A stretch of DNA of 52,494 bases, from assembly GCA_015062655.1 (NCBI GenBank), contig SUUG01000012.1, forward strand, positions 1 through 52,494, written 5' to 3'. The position numbers and the translations under genes were made by a program. The notes beneath the pieces are model-generated. The model saw only the letters and a program-made list of their open reading frames with translations, had not been told where the DNA came from and did no database searches. The DNA is from Coriobacteriaceae bacterium. GTDB lineage: Bacteria > Actinomycetota > Coriobacteriia > Coriobacteriales > Coriobacteriaceae. This document shows positions 15,591 through 23,324 of the stretch, in pieces; positions within the stretch are counted from its first letter, which is position 1; the number at the start of each line of letters is the position of its first letter.

Positions 15591-16832
15591 CTAGACGATC
15601 GAGCCGCCGCCCATGAAGTTGCCGATGTAGCTCACCGAACGGTAGCCCACGCCGGCGCCGGGGATGGAATCGATCATCATGCCATTGCCGATGTAGATGC
15701 CCACATGGCCCACCGCACGGGGGCCGTAGCTGAAGAACACGAGGTCGCCGTACTTGAGCTTGCTCATGTCCTTGGTGATGTTCACCTTGCTGTACAGCGA
15801 CTCGGGGCTGTTGGAGTTGGTCCTCAGGCCGAGGGCGTAGTCGATGACACCCGAGCAGGTGAAGTACGAGCTCGAGGTGCTCCCGGTCCAACGGTAGCCC
15901 GAGTAGGAGTACCCGGAGCCGATGATGGACTGGGCGCGGGCAACCATCGAGGAGGCACTCGACGAGGGGCTGCCGCTCGAGGAGCCGGAGGTCGACGAGG
16001 ACCCGCTGGAGCTCGAGGTGCTGCTCGAGGCGGCACCGCCATGGGAGCCGCCGTTACCGGTGCTCGCGGCCGGTGCGGAGGGAGCGGCACCCGCGGGGGC
16101 GCCCGCGTTCGAGGAGGCCTGGGTCTGGGCCGGGGCGCTCGCGCCCTGGGCGGCTGCGGCCTGCGCGGCCTGGGCCTCGGCCTCGGCGATCGCCTTCTGG
16201 CGCGCGGCCTCCTGCTCGGCGGCGATCTGCTGCTTCAGCTCATCCGAGAGGCTGTCGTAGTACGACTGGGCCTCGGCGGCCGCAGCGCTCGCCGCGTTCG
16301 CCTTCGCCTGCTGGTCGGCCACGAGGGCCTCCTGCTTCTGCTCGTCCTCCTTGAGCGACGCCTGCTGCTGCTCGAGGGTGGCGCGCAGATCCTTGGACTC
16401 GGAGATCACGCCCTCCTGGTACTCGGCGACCTTCGTGGCGCTCTTCATGTTCGACAGGAAGCTGTTGAAATCGCTCGAGCTCAGCACCAGGGTGAGCAGG
16501 TTGAGGCCGCTGCCCTTGTACTGGTCGCTGACGACGGTCTGGAGGTCGTCTTGCAGTTCGGCGAGCTTCTGCTTGGTCACGTCGATCTGGGCCGTGGTGT
16601 CGGCGATGTCCTGCTTGGTCTGGTCGAGCTTGTTCCGCACGGTGACGAGGTCGTCGTTGGCGTGCTCGGCAGCCATGTACAGCGCGTTGAGCTTCTCGGA
16701 TGCGCTGTCGAGCTGCTGCTGGAGCTCGGTGCTCGTCGCGCCGTAGGCGGCGAGCGGGGCTCCGGAAAGTCCGAGAACGATAGCGAGCGTTGCTGAGGGA
16801 ATGGCGATGTGGCTGCGTTTAAAGTGTGCCAT
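15591..16832 (-). CDS. Secreted NlpC/P60 peptidoglycan hydrolase with coiled coil
   Basis: A 413-aa exported protein. Residues 1-33 form a signal peptide (KR, hydrophobic stretch, AAYGA). Residues 35-225 form a long coiled coil rich in Gln, Glu and Ala like that of PcsB and RipC. Residues 228-295 are a low-complexity Ala/Pro then Gly/Ser linker, and the C-terminal NlpC/P60 domain carries the catalytic Cys326 (YFTCSGVIDYAL) and His376 (AVGHVGIYIG). Such enzymes cleave gamma-D-Glu-diamino-acid bonds. In related bacteria, coiled-coil hydrolases of this design are held inactive and switched on by FtsEX, also encoded in this window. The start 16832 has GGAGAG upstream. It has a monocistronic look, with 96 bp to ebsC. 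Confidence 0.93.
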   Translation of the reverse strand: MAHFKRSHIAIPSATLAIVLGLSGAPLAAYGATSTELQQQLDSASEKLNALYMAAEHANDDLVTVRNKLDQTKQDIADTTAQIDVTKQKLAELQDDLQTVVSDQYKGSGLNLLTLVLSSSDFNSFLSNMKSATKVAEYQEGVISESKDLRATLEQQQASLKEDEQKQEALVADQQAKANAASAAAAEAQSYYDSLSDELKQQIAAEQEAARQKAIAEAEAQAAQAAAAQGASAPAQTQASSNAGAPAGAAPSAPAASTGNGGSHGGAASSSTSSSSGSSSTSGSSSGSPSSSASSMVARAQSIIGSGYSYSGYRWTGSTSSSYFTCSGVIDYALGLRTNSNSPESLYSKVNITKDMSKLKYGDLVFFSYGPRAVGHVGIYIGNGMMIDSIPGAGVGYRSVSYIGNFMGGGSIV

Positions 16833-17156
16833 TGCTACGTCTCTCCTAACTGTTGGGTTGAGGTTAACGTGCTGCTGGACATTTTATCAGGTAAGCCCCG
16901 CCTGACACGACCTTACATCCCCCCTACATACCGCCCGCTCAACGATGCCGAAAAGGTTGTTCTCACCGCCATTGCGCGTGTGCGCAAGCATGTTTCACAG
17001 GGTCCGCGGCGCGGCGGCGGCGAGCGCTCGCGAGCGGTGGGCGCCGAACGTGGACGGCCACCCGACGCGACATTGCGCCGGGCGGCCGTGTCCGCGCCGG
17101 CCGGGCCCGCACGGGGCGGACTCTGCGGCCGGCGGATCTCGCCTTGCTTTGGGGCC
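16833..17156. other. Intergenic region upstream of the NlpC/P60 gene
   Basis: These 324 bp hold the upstream region of the hydrolase gene. A GATAAAAT sequence on the minus strand near 16884-16891 could serve as a -10 box. I saw no c-di-AMP (ydaO) riboswitch motif, although such switches often precede cell-wall hydrolases in actinobacteria. The rest is GC-rich without a gene. Confidence 0.45.
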
Positions 17157-18467
17157 TTAGGCCTCGAGCGCCTTGAAGGCCTGGTCGAGGTCCCAGATGA
17201 TGTCGTCCGCGTCCTCGGTGCCGATCGAGAGGCGAATCGTCGAGGGCGTGATGCCCTGGTCAGCGAGTTCGGCCTCCGTGAGCTGGGAGTGGGTCGTCGT
17301 GGCCGGGTGGATCACGAGGCTCTTCACATCGGCCACGTTGGCGAGCAGGGAGAAGACCTGCAGGTGATCGATGAACTTCCAGGCGGCCTCCTGTCCGCCG
17401 ACGATCTCGAAGGTGAAGATCGAGGCGCCGCCGTTCGGGAAGTAGCGCTCGTAGAGCTCGTGGTCCGGGTGCTCGGGCAGGCTGGGGTGGCTGACCTTCG
17501 CGACGTGCGGGTTGCCGGCAAGGTACTCCACGACCCGCTTGGTGTTCGCGGCGTGGCGGTCGAGGCGCAAAGACAGCGTCTCGAGACCCTGCAGGAGGAT
17601 CCAGGCGTTGAACGGCGAGATGCAGGGTCCCTCGTCGCGCAGGAGGATGGCGCGGACGTAGGTGGCGAAGGCCGCCGGACCCGCCGCGTCCACGAAGGAG
17701 ACCCCGTGGTAGCTCGGGTTCGCATCAGCGATCAGCGGGTACTTGCCGCTCGCCTTCCAGTCGAAGGTGCCGCCGTCCACGATGATGCCGCCCAGGCTCG
17801 AGCCGTGGCCGCCGATGAACTTCGTGGCAGAGTGCACCACGATGTTCGCCCCGTGCTCGAGCGGACGGAAGAGGTAGGGCGTGCCGAAGGTGTTGTCGAC
17901 GACGACCGGCAGGCCGTGCTTGCGGGCGATCTTCGCGATCTCGTCAACGTTGGGGATGTCGGAGTTGGGGTTGCCGAGCGTCTCGAGGTAGACGGCGCGG
18001 GTGTTCTCGCGGATGGCCCCCTCCACCTCGGCGAGGTCGTGCGCGTTCACGAAGGTCGTCTCGACGCCGAACTGGGAAAGGGTGTGCTCGAGCAGGTTGT
18101 AGGTGCCGCCGTAGATGGTCTTCTGGGCGACCACGTGGCCACCCGCCTGCGCGAGGGCCTGGAGCGTGAGGGTGATGGCCGCGGCGCCGGAGGCCACGGC
18201 GAGGCCGGCCACGCCGCCCTCGAGGGCGGCGACGCGATCCTCGAGGACGCCCTGGGTGGAGTTGGTGAGGCGCCCGTAGATGTTGCCGGCGTCGGCAAGG
18301 CCGAAGCGGTCGGCGGCGTGCTGGGAGTCGCGGAAGACGTAGCTCGTGGTCTGGTAGATGGGGACCGCGCGGGCGTCCGTGGCGGGGTCGGCGGCCTCCT
18401 GGCCCACGTGGAGCTGCAGGGTATCGAACTTGAAGGTGTGCTCGGGGTTGTTGACGAACGTGCTCAT
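17157..18467 (-). CDS. metY: O-acetylhomoserine aminocarboxypropyltransferase (sulfhydrylase)
   Basis: A PLP enzyme of the Cys/Met metabolism family that makes homocysteine from O-acetylhomoserine and sulfide (direct sulfhydrylation). The 436-aa length fits MetY rather than the shorter MetB/MetC. Visible: FDTLQLHVGQEAADPATDARAVPIYQTTSYVF at the N-terminus, YGRLTNSTQGVLEDRVAALEGG, ETLGNPNSDIPNVDEIAKIA, DNTFGTPYLFRP and VHSATKFIGGHGS with the Schiff-base Lys216. The start 18467 follows AAAGGAG with a six-base gap. A promoter, a Met-rich leader peptide and hairpins lie upstream, so methionine-responsive attenuation is likely. Confidence 0.95.
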   Translation of the reverse strand: MSTFVNNPEHTFKFDTLQLHVGQEAADPATDARAVPIYQTTSYVFRDSQHAADRFGLADAGNIYGRLTNSTQGVLEDRVAALEGGVAGLAVASGAAAITLTLQALAQAGGHVVAQKTIYGGTYNLLEHTLSQFGVETTFVNAHDLAEVEGAIRENTRAVYLETLGNPNSDIPNVDEIAKIARKHGLPVVVDNTFGTPYLFRPLEHGANIVVHSATKFIGGHGSSLGGIIVDGGTFDWKASGKYPLIADANPSYHGVSFVDAAGPAAFATYVRAILLRDEGPCISPFNAWILLQGLETLSLRLDRHAANTKRVVEYLAGNPHVAKVSHPSLPEHPDHELYERYFPNGGASIFTFEIVGGQEAAWKFIDHLQVFSLLANVADVKSLVIHPATTTHSQLTEAELADQGITPSTIRLSIGTEDADDIIWDLDQAFKALEA

Positions 18468-18488
18468 GGTCGGCTCCTTTGCCTGTTG

Positions 18489-18539
18489 GATGCGGGGATG
18501 TGAAACGTCGTTTGAGGGGTCTCCCGACCGAACCGCATC
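18489..18539 (-). promoter_or_regulatory. Candidate attenuator hairpin before metY
   Basis: In the mRNA, GATGCGG (18539-18533) can pair with CCGCATC (18495-18489) around an inner G/C-rich region, closing a stem just before the metY ribosome site. A second small hairpin, CCCCG-CATA-CGGGG (18587-18574), sits in the last codons of the leader peptide. No U-tract follows, so control could be at translation rather than termination. Confidence 0.45.
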
Positions 18540-18563
18540 AGGGAGGCGAGGGCCTGGCTGATG

Positions 18564-18650
18564 CTAGCGATGGCCCCGTATGCGGGGGCGGATCGCACGG
18601 TAAGGCCGAGAGCTCGGCATTCGCATCATGAACATGGCGGTGAGCTGCAT
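18564..18650 (-). CDS. Methionine-rich leader peptide upstream of metY
   Basis: This 28-codon ORF begins MQLTAMFMMRMPSS, with Met at positions 1, 6, 8, 9 and 11, and continues with an Arg-rich tail to TAG at 18564. It has a near-perfect AAGGAGG six bases before its ATG, stronger than many real genes here. The start context GCCGACCATG is identical to that of metY, 96 bp downstream. Clustered Met codons directly upstream of a methionine-biosynthesis gene are the hallmark of ribosome-mediated attenuation: stalling on scarce Met-tRNA would alter downstream folding. The peptide itself probably has no function. I know of no specific described family for it. Confidence 0.7.
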   Translation of the reverse strand: MQLTAMFMMRMPSSRPYRAIRPRIRGHR

Positions 18651-18706
18651 GGTCGGCCTCCTTCTAGATCCGCGGTGACAAAACCCATTTGCCTACGGGG
18701 ATGAGA

Positions 18707-18733
18707 GTATATGAGTGCGCACCCGACGTCAAC
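18707..18733 (-). promoter_or_regulatory. metY operon promoter
   Basis: On the minus strand TTGACG (18733-18728) is followed after 15 bp by TATACT (18712-18707). Both boxes are near consensus, though the spacer is short. Transcription would start near 18700, giving a leader of about 50 nt before the leader peptide. Confidence 0.65.
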
Positions 18734-18855
18734 GGGCGGGTGCGGATGTTACCGCACGGTTTCCACTCCGTTTCGTCCCGCGCCGCGGCGGGCCCCGCGG
18801 CGGGCCCGTGGCCGACACCGCAGCGGGCACGCGGCCGACACGGGGCCGGACATCA

Positions 18856-18919
18856 ATGCCGAGCGTTCGTAATACCGCCTTTTCAACGCGGTTTTTGCCG
18901 TATTACGAACGCTCGGCAT
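18856..18919. repeat. Intergenic palindrome, GCCGAGCGTTCG family, copy 2
   Basis: A 64-bp near-perfect palindrome: ATGCCGAGCGTTCGTAATAC at the left edge and its complement at the right, around a T-rich/A-rich centre. It lies between the small Cys-rich gene and the metY promoter. Copies 1 (7273-7333) and 3 (21136-21197) share the outer ATGCCGAGCGTTCG arms but differ inside. Confidence 0.85.
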
Positions 18920-18959
18920 GCGCAGGGGCCAGGCGCCGAGGCGGGCACCGGGCGCGGGC

Positions 18960-19190
18960 TCACTCCGTAAGGGCCGCGACGACCTTCTTCGCGAGCTTCT
19001 TCTTGCTGCCGGCCGAGACGAGCCGGCCTTCCACGCGCACGTACACGCGGTCCTCGAGCTCAGGGCGCTTCTTGCGGCAGCAGCCGAAGCACCCGCGCGC
19101 GATCTCGTCTTTGGGAACGCCGGCGTCGACAAGCTTTCCGGGCTTGATGCCCGAGCACTTCGGACAGAGCTTGATACGGGCCTTTGACAT
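18960..19190 (-). CDS. Small Cys-rich protein, possible zinc or iron-sulfur binder
   Basis: A 76-aa basic protein with CPKC at 9-12 and CFGCC at 34-38, spaced like a small metal-binding knuckle, followed by a Lys/Arg-rich tail. I do not recognise a named family with certainty; it recalls short DUF1450-like or ferredoxin-like proteins but lacks enough signature to assign. The start 19190 has AGGAGG upstream, so translation looks real. It is the third gene after rnhA and the acylphosphatase, 111 bp from the latter. Confidence 0.7.
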   Translation of the reverse strand: MSKARIKLCPKCSGIKPGKLVDAGVPKDEIARGCFGCCRKKRPELEDRVYVRVEGRLVSAGSKKKLAKKVVAALTE

Positions 19191-19301
19191 GGGGCCTCCT
19201 GATCGTCGTCAATTGCGACCATCTTATAGCAATTCAGGGGGACGGGAGCGGAGAGCCGGGACCGCCCCGTCCGCCGTCGAGCGCGCCTGCTCAGGCGCCT
19301 C

Positions 19302-19694
19302 CTACATGCGCACTGCGAACTCGCCCTCCTCGATACACGGGGCGAACCGGTAGGAGTCGAGGCACACGCGACTGCCGAAACGCTGGTAGCGGCGGTGCAG
19401 CTCCTCGAGATGCCTGTCAATCAACGCGGGCTCCCCCTGCACCTCCATCTCGACGCGGCCGTCATCGAGGTTTCTCACCCAGCCGGTGAGGCCGCGCTCG
19501 CGAGCGAGCGCCTGGTTCGTCCAGCGAAACCCCACGCCCTGGACGGTGCCCGAGAAGAGCAGGGACACGCGGACGGGGCCAAAGCCGCAGGAGGACAGGT
19601 CGCCGAGCAGCCGCGCCTCAGCGGCGCTCACCTGCGGCCCCCCGCCGTCGCCCGCGCTCTCGCGCCCAGGCAGGAAGCGATCGAAGAATCCCAT
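19302..19694 (-). CDS. Acylphosphatase
   Basis: Acylphosphatase hydrolyses carboxyl-phosphate bonds such as in acetyl phosphate. The C-terminal ~90 residues carry the family signature FSGTVQGVGFRWTN with the phosphate-binding Arg57, and GWVRNLDDGRVEMEVQGE with the catalytic Asn75. About 40 N-terminal residues of no recognised fold precede it, making this 130-aa protein longer than the usual ~92. The start 19694 is chosen because GGGAGG lies six bases upstream; an ATG at 19706 is less well placed. It sits 26 bp after rnhA. Confidence 0.9.
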   Translation of the reverse strand: MGFFDRFLPGRESAGDGGGPQVSAAEARLLGDLSSCGFGPVRVSLLFSGTVQGVGFRWTNQALARERGLTGWVRNLDDGRVEMEVQGEPALIDRHLEELHRRYQRFGSRVCLDSYRFAPCIEEGEFAVRM

Positions 19695-19720
19695 AGCGCC
19701 TCCCATCGCACGGCCGCGGC

Positions 19721-20209
19721 CTAGTTCTCGGCGCCTTCGATGAAGCCCCGGTCGACCTCAAGCGGCCCGTTGTCGGCCGCCGTCGTCGCGAGCTCGTCGC
19801 ACCGCTCGTTCAGGGGGTTGCCGGCATGGCCCTTGACCCAGACGAACCGCACCTCGTGGGGCTCCTTGGCCGCGAGCAGTCGCTTCCACAGGTCGACGTT
19901 CTTGACGGGCTTCTTCCCCGCTGTCTTCCACCCGCGGCGCATCCAGCCTTCGACCCACCGGTCGTTGAAGGCCTTCACCACATATTGGGAGTCCGAGTGC
20001 ACCGTGACCTCACAGGGCCGCGTGAGGGCCTCGAGCGCCGCGACAACGCCGAGGATCTCCATGCGGTTGTTCGTGGTGCGCTCGAAACCCGCCGAGAGCT
20101 CGAGCGTATGGCGCTTGCCCGAGGGCGCCGTGTAGGTGAGGACCGCCCCGTAGCCGCCCGGCCCCGGGTTGCCGCGCGCCGCACCGTCCGTGTATGCCTC
20201 GACCTCCAT
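19721..20209 (-). CDS. rnhA: Ribonuclease HI
   Basis: RNase HI degrades RNA in RNA-DNA hybrids. The 162-aa protein has all four acidic catalytic residues: Asp8 ([17 protein letters not shown]), Glu51 ([10 protein letters not shown]), Asp73 ([10 protein letters not shown]) and Asp138 (NERCDELA), plus His128 in the VKGHAGNP loop and the basic handle [17 protein letters not shown]. The start 20209 has AAGGGGG upstream. It heads a small minus-strand group with the acylphosphatase and the Cys-rich protein. Confidence 0.96.
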   Translation of the reverse strand: MEVEAYTDGAARGNPGPGGYGAVLTYTAPSGKRHTLELSAGFERTTNNRMEILGVVAALEALTRPCEVTVHSDSQYVVKAFNDRWVEGWMRRGWKTAGKKPVKNVDLWKRLLAAKEPHEVRFVWVKGHAGNPLNERCDELATTAADNGPLEVDRGFIEGAEN

Positions 20210-20290
20210 GGGACCCCCTTGCCGTCGGTGTGCGGATGCCCGCTTTGCGGAAAGAACATTCTAGCCGAGTCGCGCGGACGCAGATGCGCG

Positions 20291-21013
20291 TCAGCCGCAA
20301 CCCTGTTTGCGGTCCTGCTCGCGGTCGATGAACATCACGAGGAAGGCAAGGGCGAGGAGCACGGCCGCGCCCATGATCGCGCGCAGGCCGAACCGCGAGA
20401 CGCACCAGTTGCCCAGCACCGCGCCGGTGACGAACACGAGGATCACACCGAGGTAGAGCACGCCGCTCTTGAGCGCGCTGCGGCGGCGGGTGAGCAGGTA
20501 GTCGTCCACGCTCTGCAGGGCGCTCCTCAGGTTGCCGATGCACATGGTGGTGGCGATCCCGCGGCCGTGGATCTTGCGGAAGCTCTCCACCTGCATGCCG
20601 CAGGCGAACGACGTGAGGCAGTTGGCGAGGAGGTCCTCCGAACCCGGCAGGAAGGCGACGCCGGCCAGGATCAGGGCCTCGAGCAGCACCGTCACCTGGC
20701 GCCAGTGCAGGAGGTTGTCGAAGCGCCCGCGGATGAGGTCGGTCAGGATGATGCCGACGGCGAACGAGATGACCGGGAACAGGTAGCGCAGCGACGACGC
20801 CGGGTCGCCGTCGGAGAGATGGACGCCGACGAGCAGGATGTTGCCGGTCTGCGCGTTCGCGAACACGCCGCCGCGGGCCATGTAGGAGTAAACGTCCATG
20901 AAGCCCCCCGCGAGCGCGAGGAGGATACCCAACTCGATTGACTCCGACGTCTGCTTCGCGCGCTCCATGCGACTCGCACGCTCCTCTTCCCGTATGGATC
21001 CGCTCCCCGTCAT
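20291..21013 (-). CDS. DUF1275 (YoaK-type) membrane protein
   Basis: A 240-aa integral membrane protein with about six hydrophobic segments. The family pattern is visible: LALAGGFMDVYSYMARGGVFANAQTGNILLVGV near the N-terminus, then YLFPVISFAVGIILTDLI, FACGMQVESFRKIHGRGIATTMCIGNLRSA and a C-terminal LRAIMGAAVLLALAFLVMF. DUF1275 proteins are widespread and of unknown function, possibly transporters. The true start could be ATG 21013 or 20968; neither has a strong ribosome site. It is divergent from ygiQ. Confidence 0.88.
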   Translation of the reverse strand: MTGSGSIREEERASRMERAKQTSESIELGILLALAGGFMDVYSYMARGGVFANAQTGNILLVGVHLSDGDPASSLRYLFPVISFAVGIILTDLIRGRFDNLLHWRQVTVLLEALILAGVAFLPGSEDLLANCLTSFACGMQVESFRKIHGRGIATTMCIGNLRSALQSVDDYLLTRRRSALKSGVLYLGVILVFVTGAVLGNWCVSRFGLRAIMGAAVLLALAFLVMFIDREQDRKQGCG

Positions 21014-21135
21014 CCTAGCCCAAGTTCAGCGTGACAGGCGCTTCTCCGCAAAACGGGCGCTTCCCCTGCCGGGGCGGCGTCGCCGCGGGGCCGTCGCAGG
21101 GTGCGTCTCGCACGGCCCCGCCGCCCGCCGCAGAA

Positions 21136-21197
21136 GCTGAGCGTTCGCGATCCGGCATTTTTCGCGCGCGAAATGTCGGATCGCGAACGCTCGGCAT
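21136..21197. repeat. Intergenic palindrome, GCCGAGCGTTCG family, copy 3
   Basis: The left arm GCTGAGCGTTCGCGATCCGG and the complement of the right arm ATGCCGAGCGTTCGCGATCC agree closely around an inner CGCG core. It lies between the divergent DUF1275 and ygiQ genes, so it is not simply a terminator. A possible ygiQ -10 box (TATACT, about 21254-21259) lies downstream. Confidence 0.8.
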
Positions 21198-21323
21198 CAC
21201 CGGGGCGAGGGACGCGCGGGCGGAGGGGCAGGCACCGTGCACCCGTGCGGGATATACTTACGGCACCCGACCGCTGCCGCGCGCCGCATCACACAACGGC
21301 GGGCCCGCACCGAAGGAGGACCC

Positions 21324-23324
21324 ATGGCCGACCGCAGCGACTTCCTACCTGTCTCGCCCGCCGACATGCGCGAGCGCGGCTGGGACGCCTGCGACTTCGT
21401 CTACATCTCGGGCGACGCCTACGTCGACCATCCCTCCTTCGGCATGTCCATCATCACGCGCCTCCTCGAGGCCCACGGGTACCGGGTAGGCGTCATCTGC
21501 CAGCCCGACTGGCGCGACCCGGCGGGCGTCGCCGTCCTCGGCGAGCCCCGCCTCGGCTTCCTCGTCTCCGCCGGGAACATGGACTCCATGGTGAACCACT
21601 ACACGGTGACGAAGCACCGGCGGCGCGGGGACGCCTACACGCCGGGCGGCGTCGCCGGCGCGCGGCCCAACCACGCCTGCGCGGTCTACGGCAACTTGAT
21701 CCGACGCACGTTCAAGGACACCCCCATCATCATGGGGGGCATCGAGGCGAGCCTGCGGCGCCTCGCCCACTACGACTACTGGCAAGACCGCCTCAAGCGG
21801 TCGCTTCTGCTCGACGCGGGCGCGGATCTCATCATCTACGGCATGGGCGAGCACCAGATCGTCGAGGTCGCCGACGCGTTGGCGGCGGGCCTCACCATCG
21901 ACCAGGTGACCTACGTGGCCGGCACGACCTACCGCACGGGCTCGCTCGACGAGGTCTACGACTACGAGCTCCTCCCCTCCTGGGATGAGCTCGAGGCCGA
22001 CCGCCTCGCCTACGCCCGCAGCTTCAACGTCCAGTATGGCAACATGGACCCCATCACGGCGACGCGCCTGGTGGAGCCCTACCCCCACGGCGTCTACGTG
22101 GTGCAGAACCCGCCGGCGCTCACGCTCACCGAGGAGGAGATGGACGCCGTCTACGCGCTGCCCTATGCGCGGGCCTGGCATCCCGACTACGACGCGGCCG
22201 GGGGCGTCCCGGCCTTCGACGAGGTGCGATTCTCGCTCGCGAGCAACCGCGGCTGCTTCGGCGAGTGCTCCTTTTGCGCACTCACCTTCCACCAGGGACG
22301 CACGCTCCAGGTGCGCAGCCGCGAGAGCATCGTGGCCGAGGCCCGCGAGCTCACGCGGGATCCCGCGTTCAAGGGCTACATCTCGGACGTGGGCGGACCC
22401 ACGGCGAACTTCTTCCGCGTTGCCTGCGACAAGCAGCTGAAGCACGGGGTCTGCCAACACAAACGGTGCCTGTGGCCCCGCGTGTGCCGGCAGATGGTCG
22501 TGGACGAGAGCGGCTACACGGCGCTCCTGCGCGAGCTGCGGGAGCTCCCCGGCGTGAAGAAGGTCTTCGTGCGCAGCGGCATCCGCTTCGACTACACCAT
22601 GGCCGACACGTCCGACGAGTTCCTTGAGGAGCTGGTCGAGCACCATGTGAGCGGGCAGCTGAGGCTCGCTCCCGAGCACGTGAGCGACAACGTCCTCGCG
22701 CTGATGGGAAAGCCCTCGCGCTCGGTGTACGACGCCTTCTGCCGTCGCTTCGAGGAGATCAGCCGCAGGCTCGGGCGCGAGCAGTACGTGGTTCCCTACC
22801 TCATCTCGTCGCATCCCGGCAGCACCCTCGCCGACGCGATCGAGCTCGCGATCGCCGTGCGCGACATGGGGTACATGCCCGAGCAGGTGCAGGACTTCTA
22901 TCCCACGCCGTCCACGATGGCGACGGCCATGTTCTACACGGGGGTCGATCCGCGGACGATGGAGCCCGTCTACGTCGCGCGCGACCCGCATGAGAAGGCG
23001 ATGCAGCGGGCGCTCATCCAGTACCGGAAGCCTGAGAACTACAAGCTCGTGCGCGAGGCGCTTGAGCGCGCCGGCAGGCAGGACCTGATCGGCTTCGACA
23101 AGCGCTGCCTCATCAAGCCGTTTCCCCCGAAGGGGGCACGCGGCGGCACGGGCTTGGACCGGAAGGGCGGGAAGGGTCCGCGCGCACCGAAGCAGAAGAC
23201 GGGCGGCGCCCAAGGCCGCGAGGCGCAGGCGGGCGGCTACCGCGGCTCCGCCGGGAGCGCCCCGGCCGGTCGGAACCGCGCCGCCCAAGGTCGCGAGGGA
23301 GCGCGGGGCGGTCGGCGGCGGTAG
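21324..23324 (+). CDS. YgiQ family radical SAM protein
   Basis: A 666-aa radical SAM enzyme of the YgiQ/UPF0313 family; the reaction is unknown. The [4Fe-4S] motif is the family's CxxxCxxC: Cys311, Cys315 and Cys318 in NRGCFGECSFC. N-terminal landmarks (SFGMSIITRLLEAHGYRVG, IIMGGIEASLRRLAHYDYW, GMGEHQIVEVADAL) and the C-terminal FYPTPSTMATAMFYTG fit. The start 21324 has GAAGGAGGA six bases upstream. The last ~50 residues are Gly/Arg/Gln-rich and disordered. It is the only long plus-strand gene in the first 40 kb. Confidence 0.95.
   Translation: MADRSDFLPVSPADMRERGWDACDFVYISGDAYVDHPSFGMSIITRLLEAHGYRVGVICQPDWRDPAGVAVLGEPRLGFLVSAGNMDSMVNHYTVTKHRRRGDAYTPGGVAGARPNHACAVYGNLIRRTFKDTPIIMGGIEASLRRLAHYDYWQDRLKRSLLLDAGADLIIYGMGEHQIVEVADALAAGLTIDQVTYVAGTTYRTGSLDEVYDYELLPSWDELEADRLAYARSFNVQYGNMDPITATRLVEPYPHGVYVVQNPPALTLTEEEMDAVYALPYARAWHPDYDAAGGVPAFDEVRFSLASNRGCFGECSFCALTFHQGRTLQVRSRESIVAEARELTRDPAFKGYISDVGGPTANFFRVACDKQLKHGVCQHKRCLWPRVCRQMVVDESGYTALLRELRELPGVKKVFVRSGIRFDYTMADTSDEFLEELVEHHVSGQLRLAPEHVSDNVLALMGKPSRSVYDAFCRRFEEISRRLGREQYVVPYLISSHPGSTLADAIELAIAVRDMGYMPEQVQDFYPTPSTMATAMFYTGVDPRTMEPVYVARDPHEKAMQRALIQYRKPENYKLVREALERAGRQDLIGFDKRCLIKPFPPKGARGGTGLDRKGGKGPRAPKQKTGGAQGREAQAGGYRGSAGSAPAGRNRAAQGREGARGGRRR

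Noticed and set aside
16833..17000. A c-di-AMP (ydaO) riboswitch before the NlpC/P60 gene
   Set aside because: Expected by context, but none of the conserved ydaO sequence blocks could be found on the minus strand.
18749..19420. Overlapping 200-residue ORFs containing the GCCGAGCGTTCG palindrome
   Set aside because: Both strands read through the palindrome and the small Cys-rich gene; only the 76-aa frame has a ribosome site and a plausible protein.
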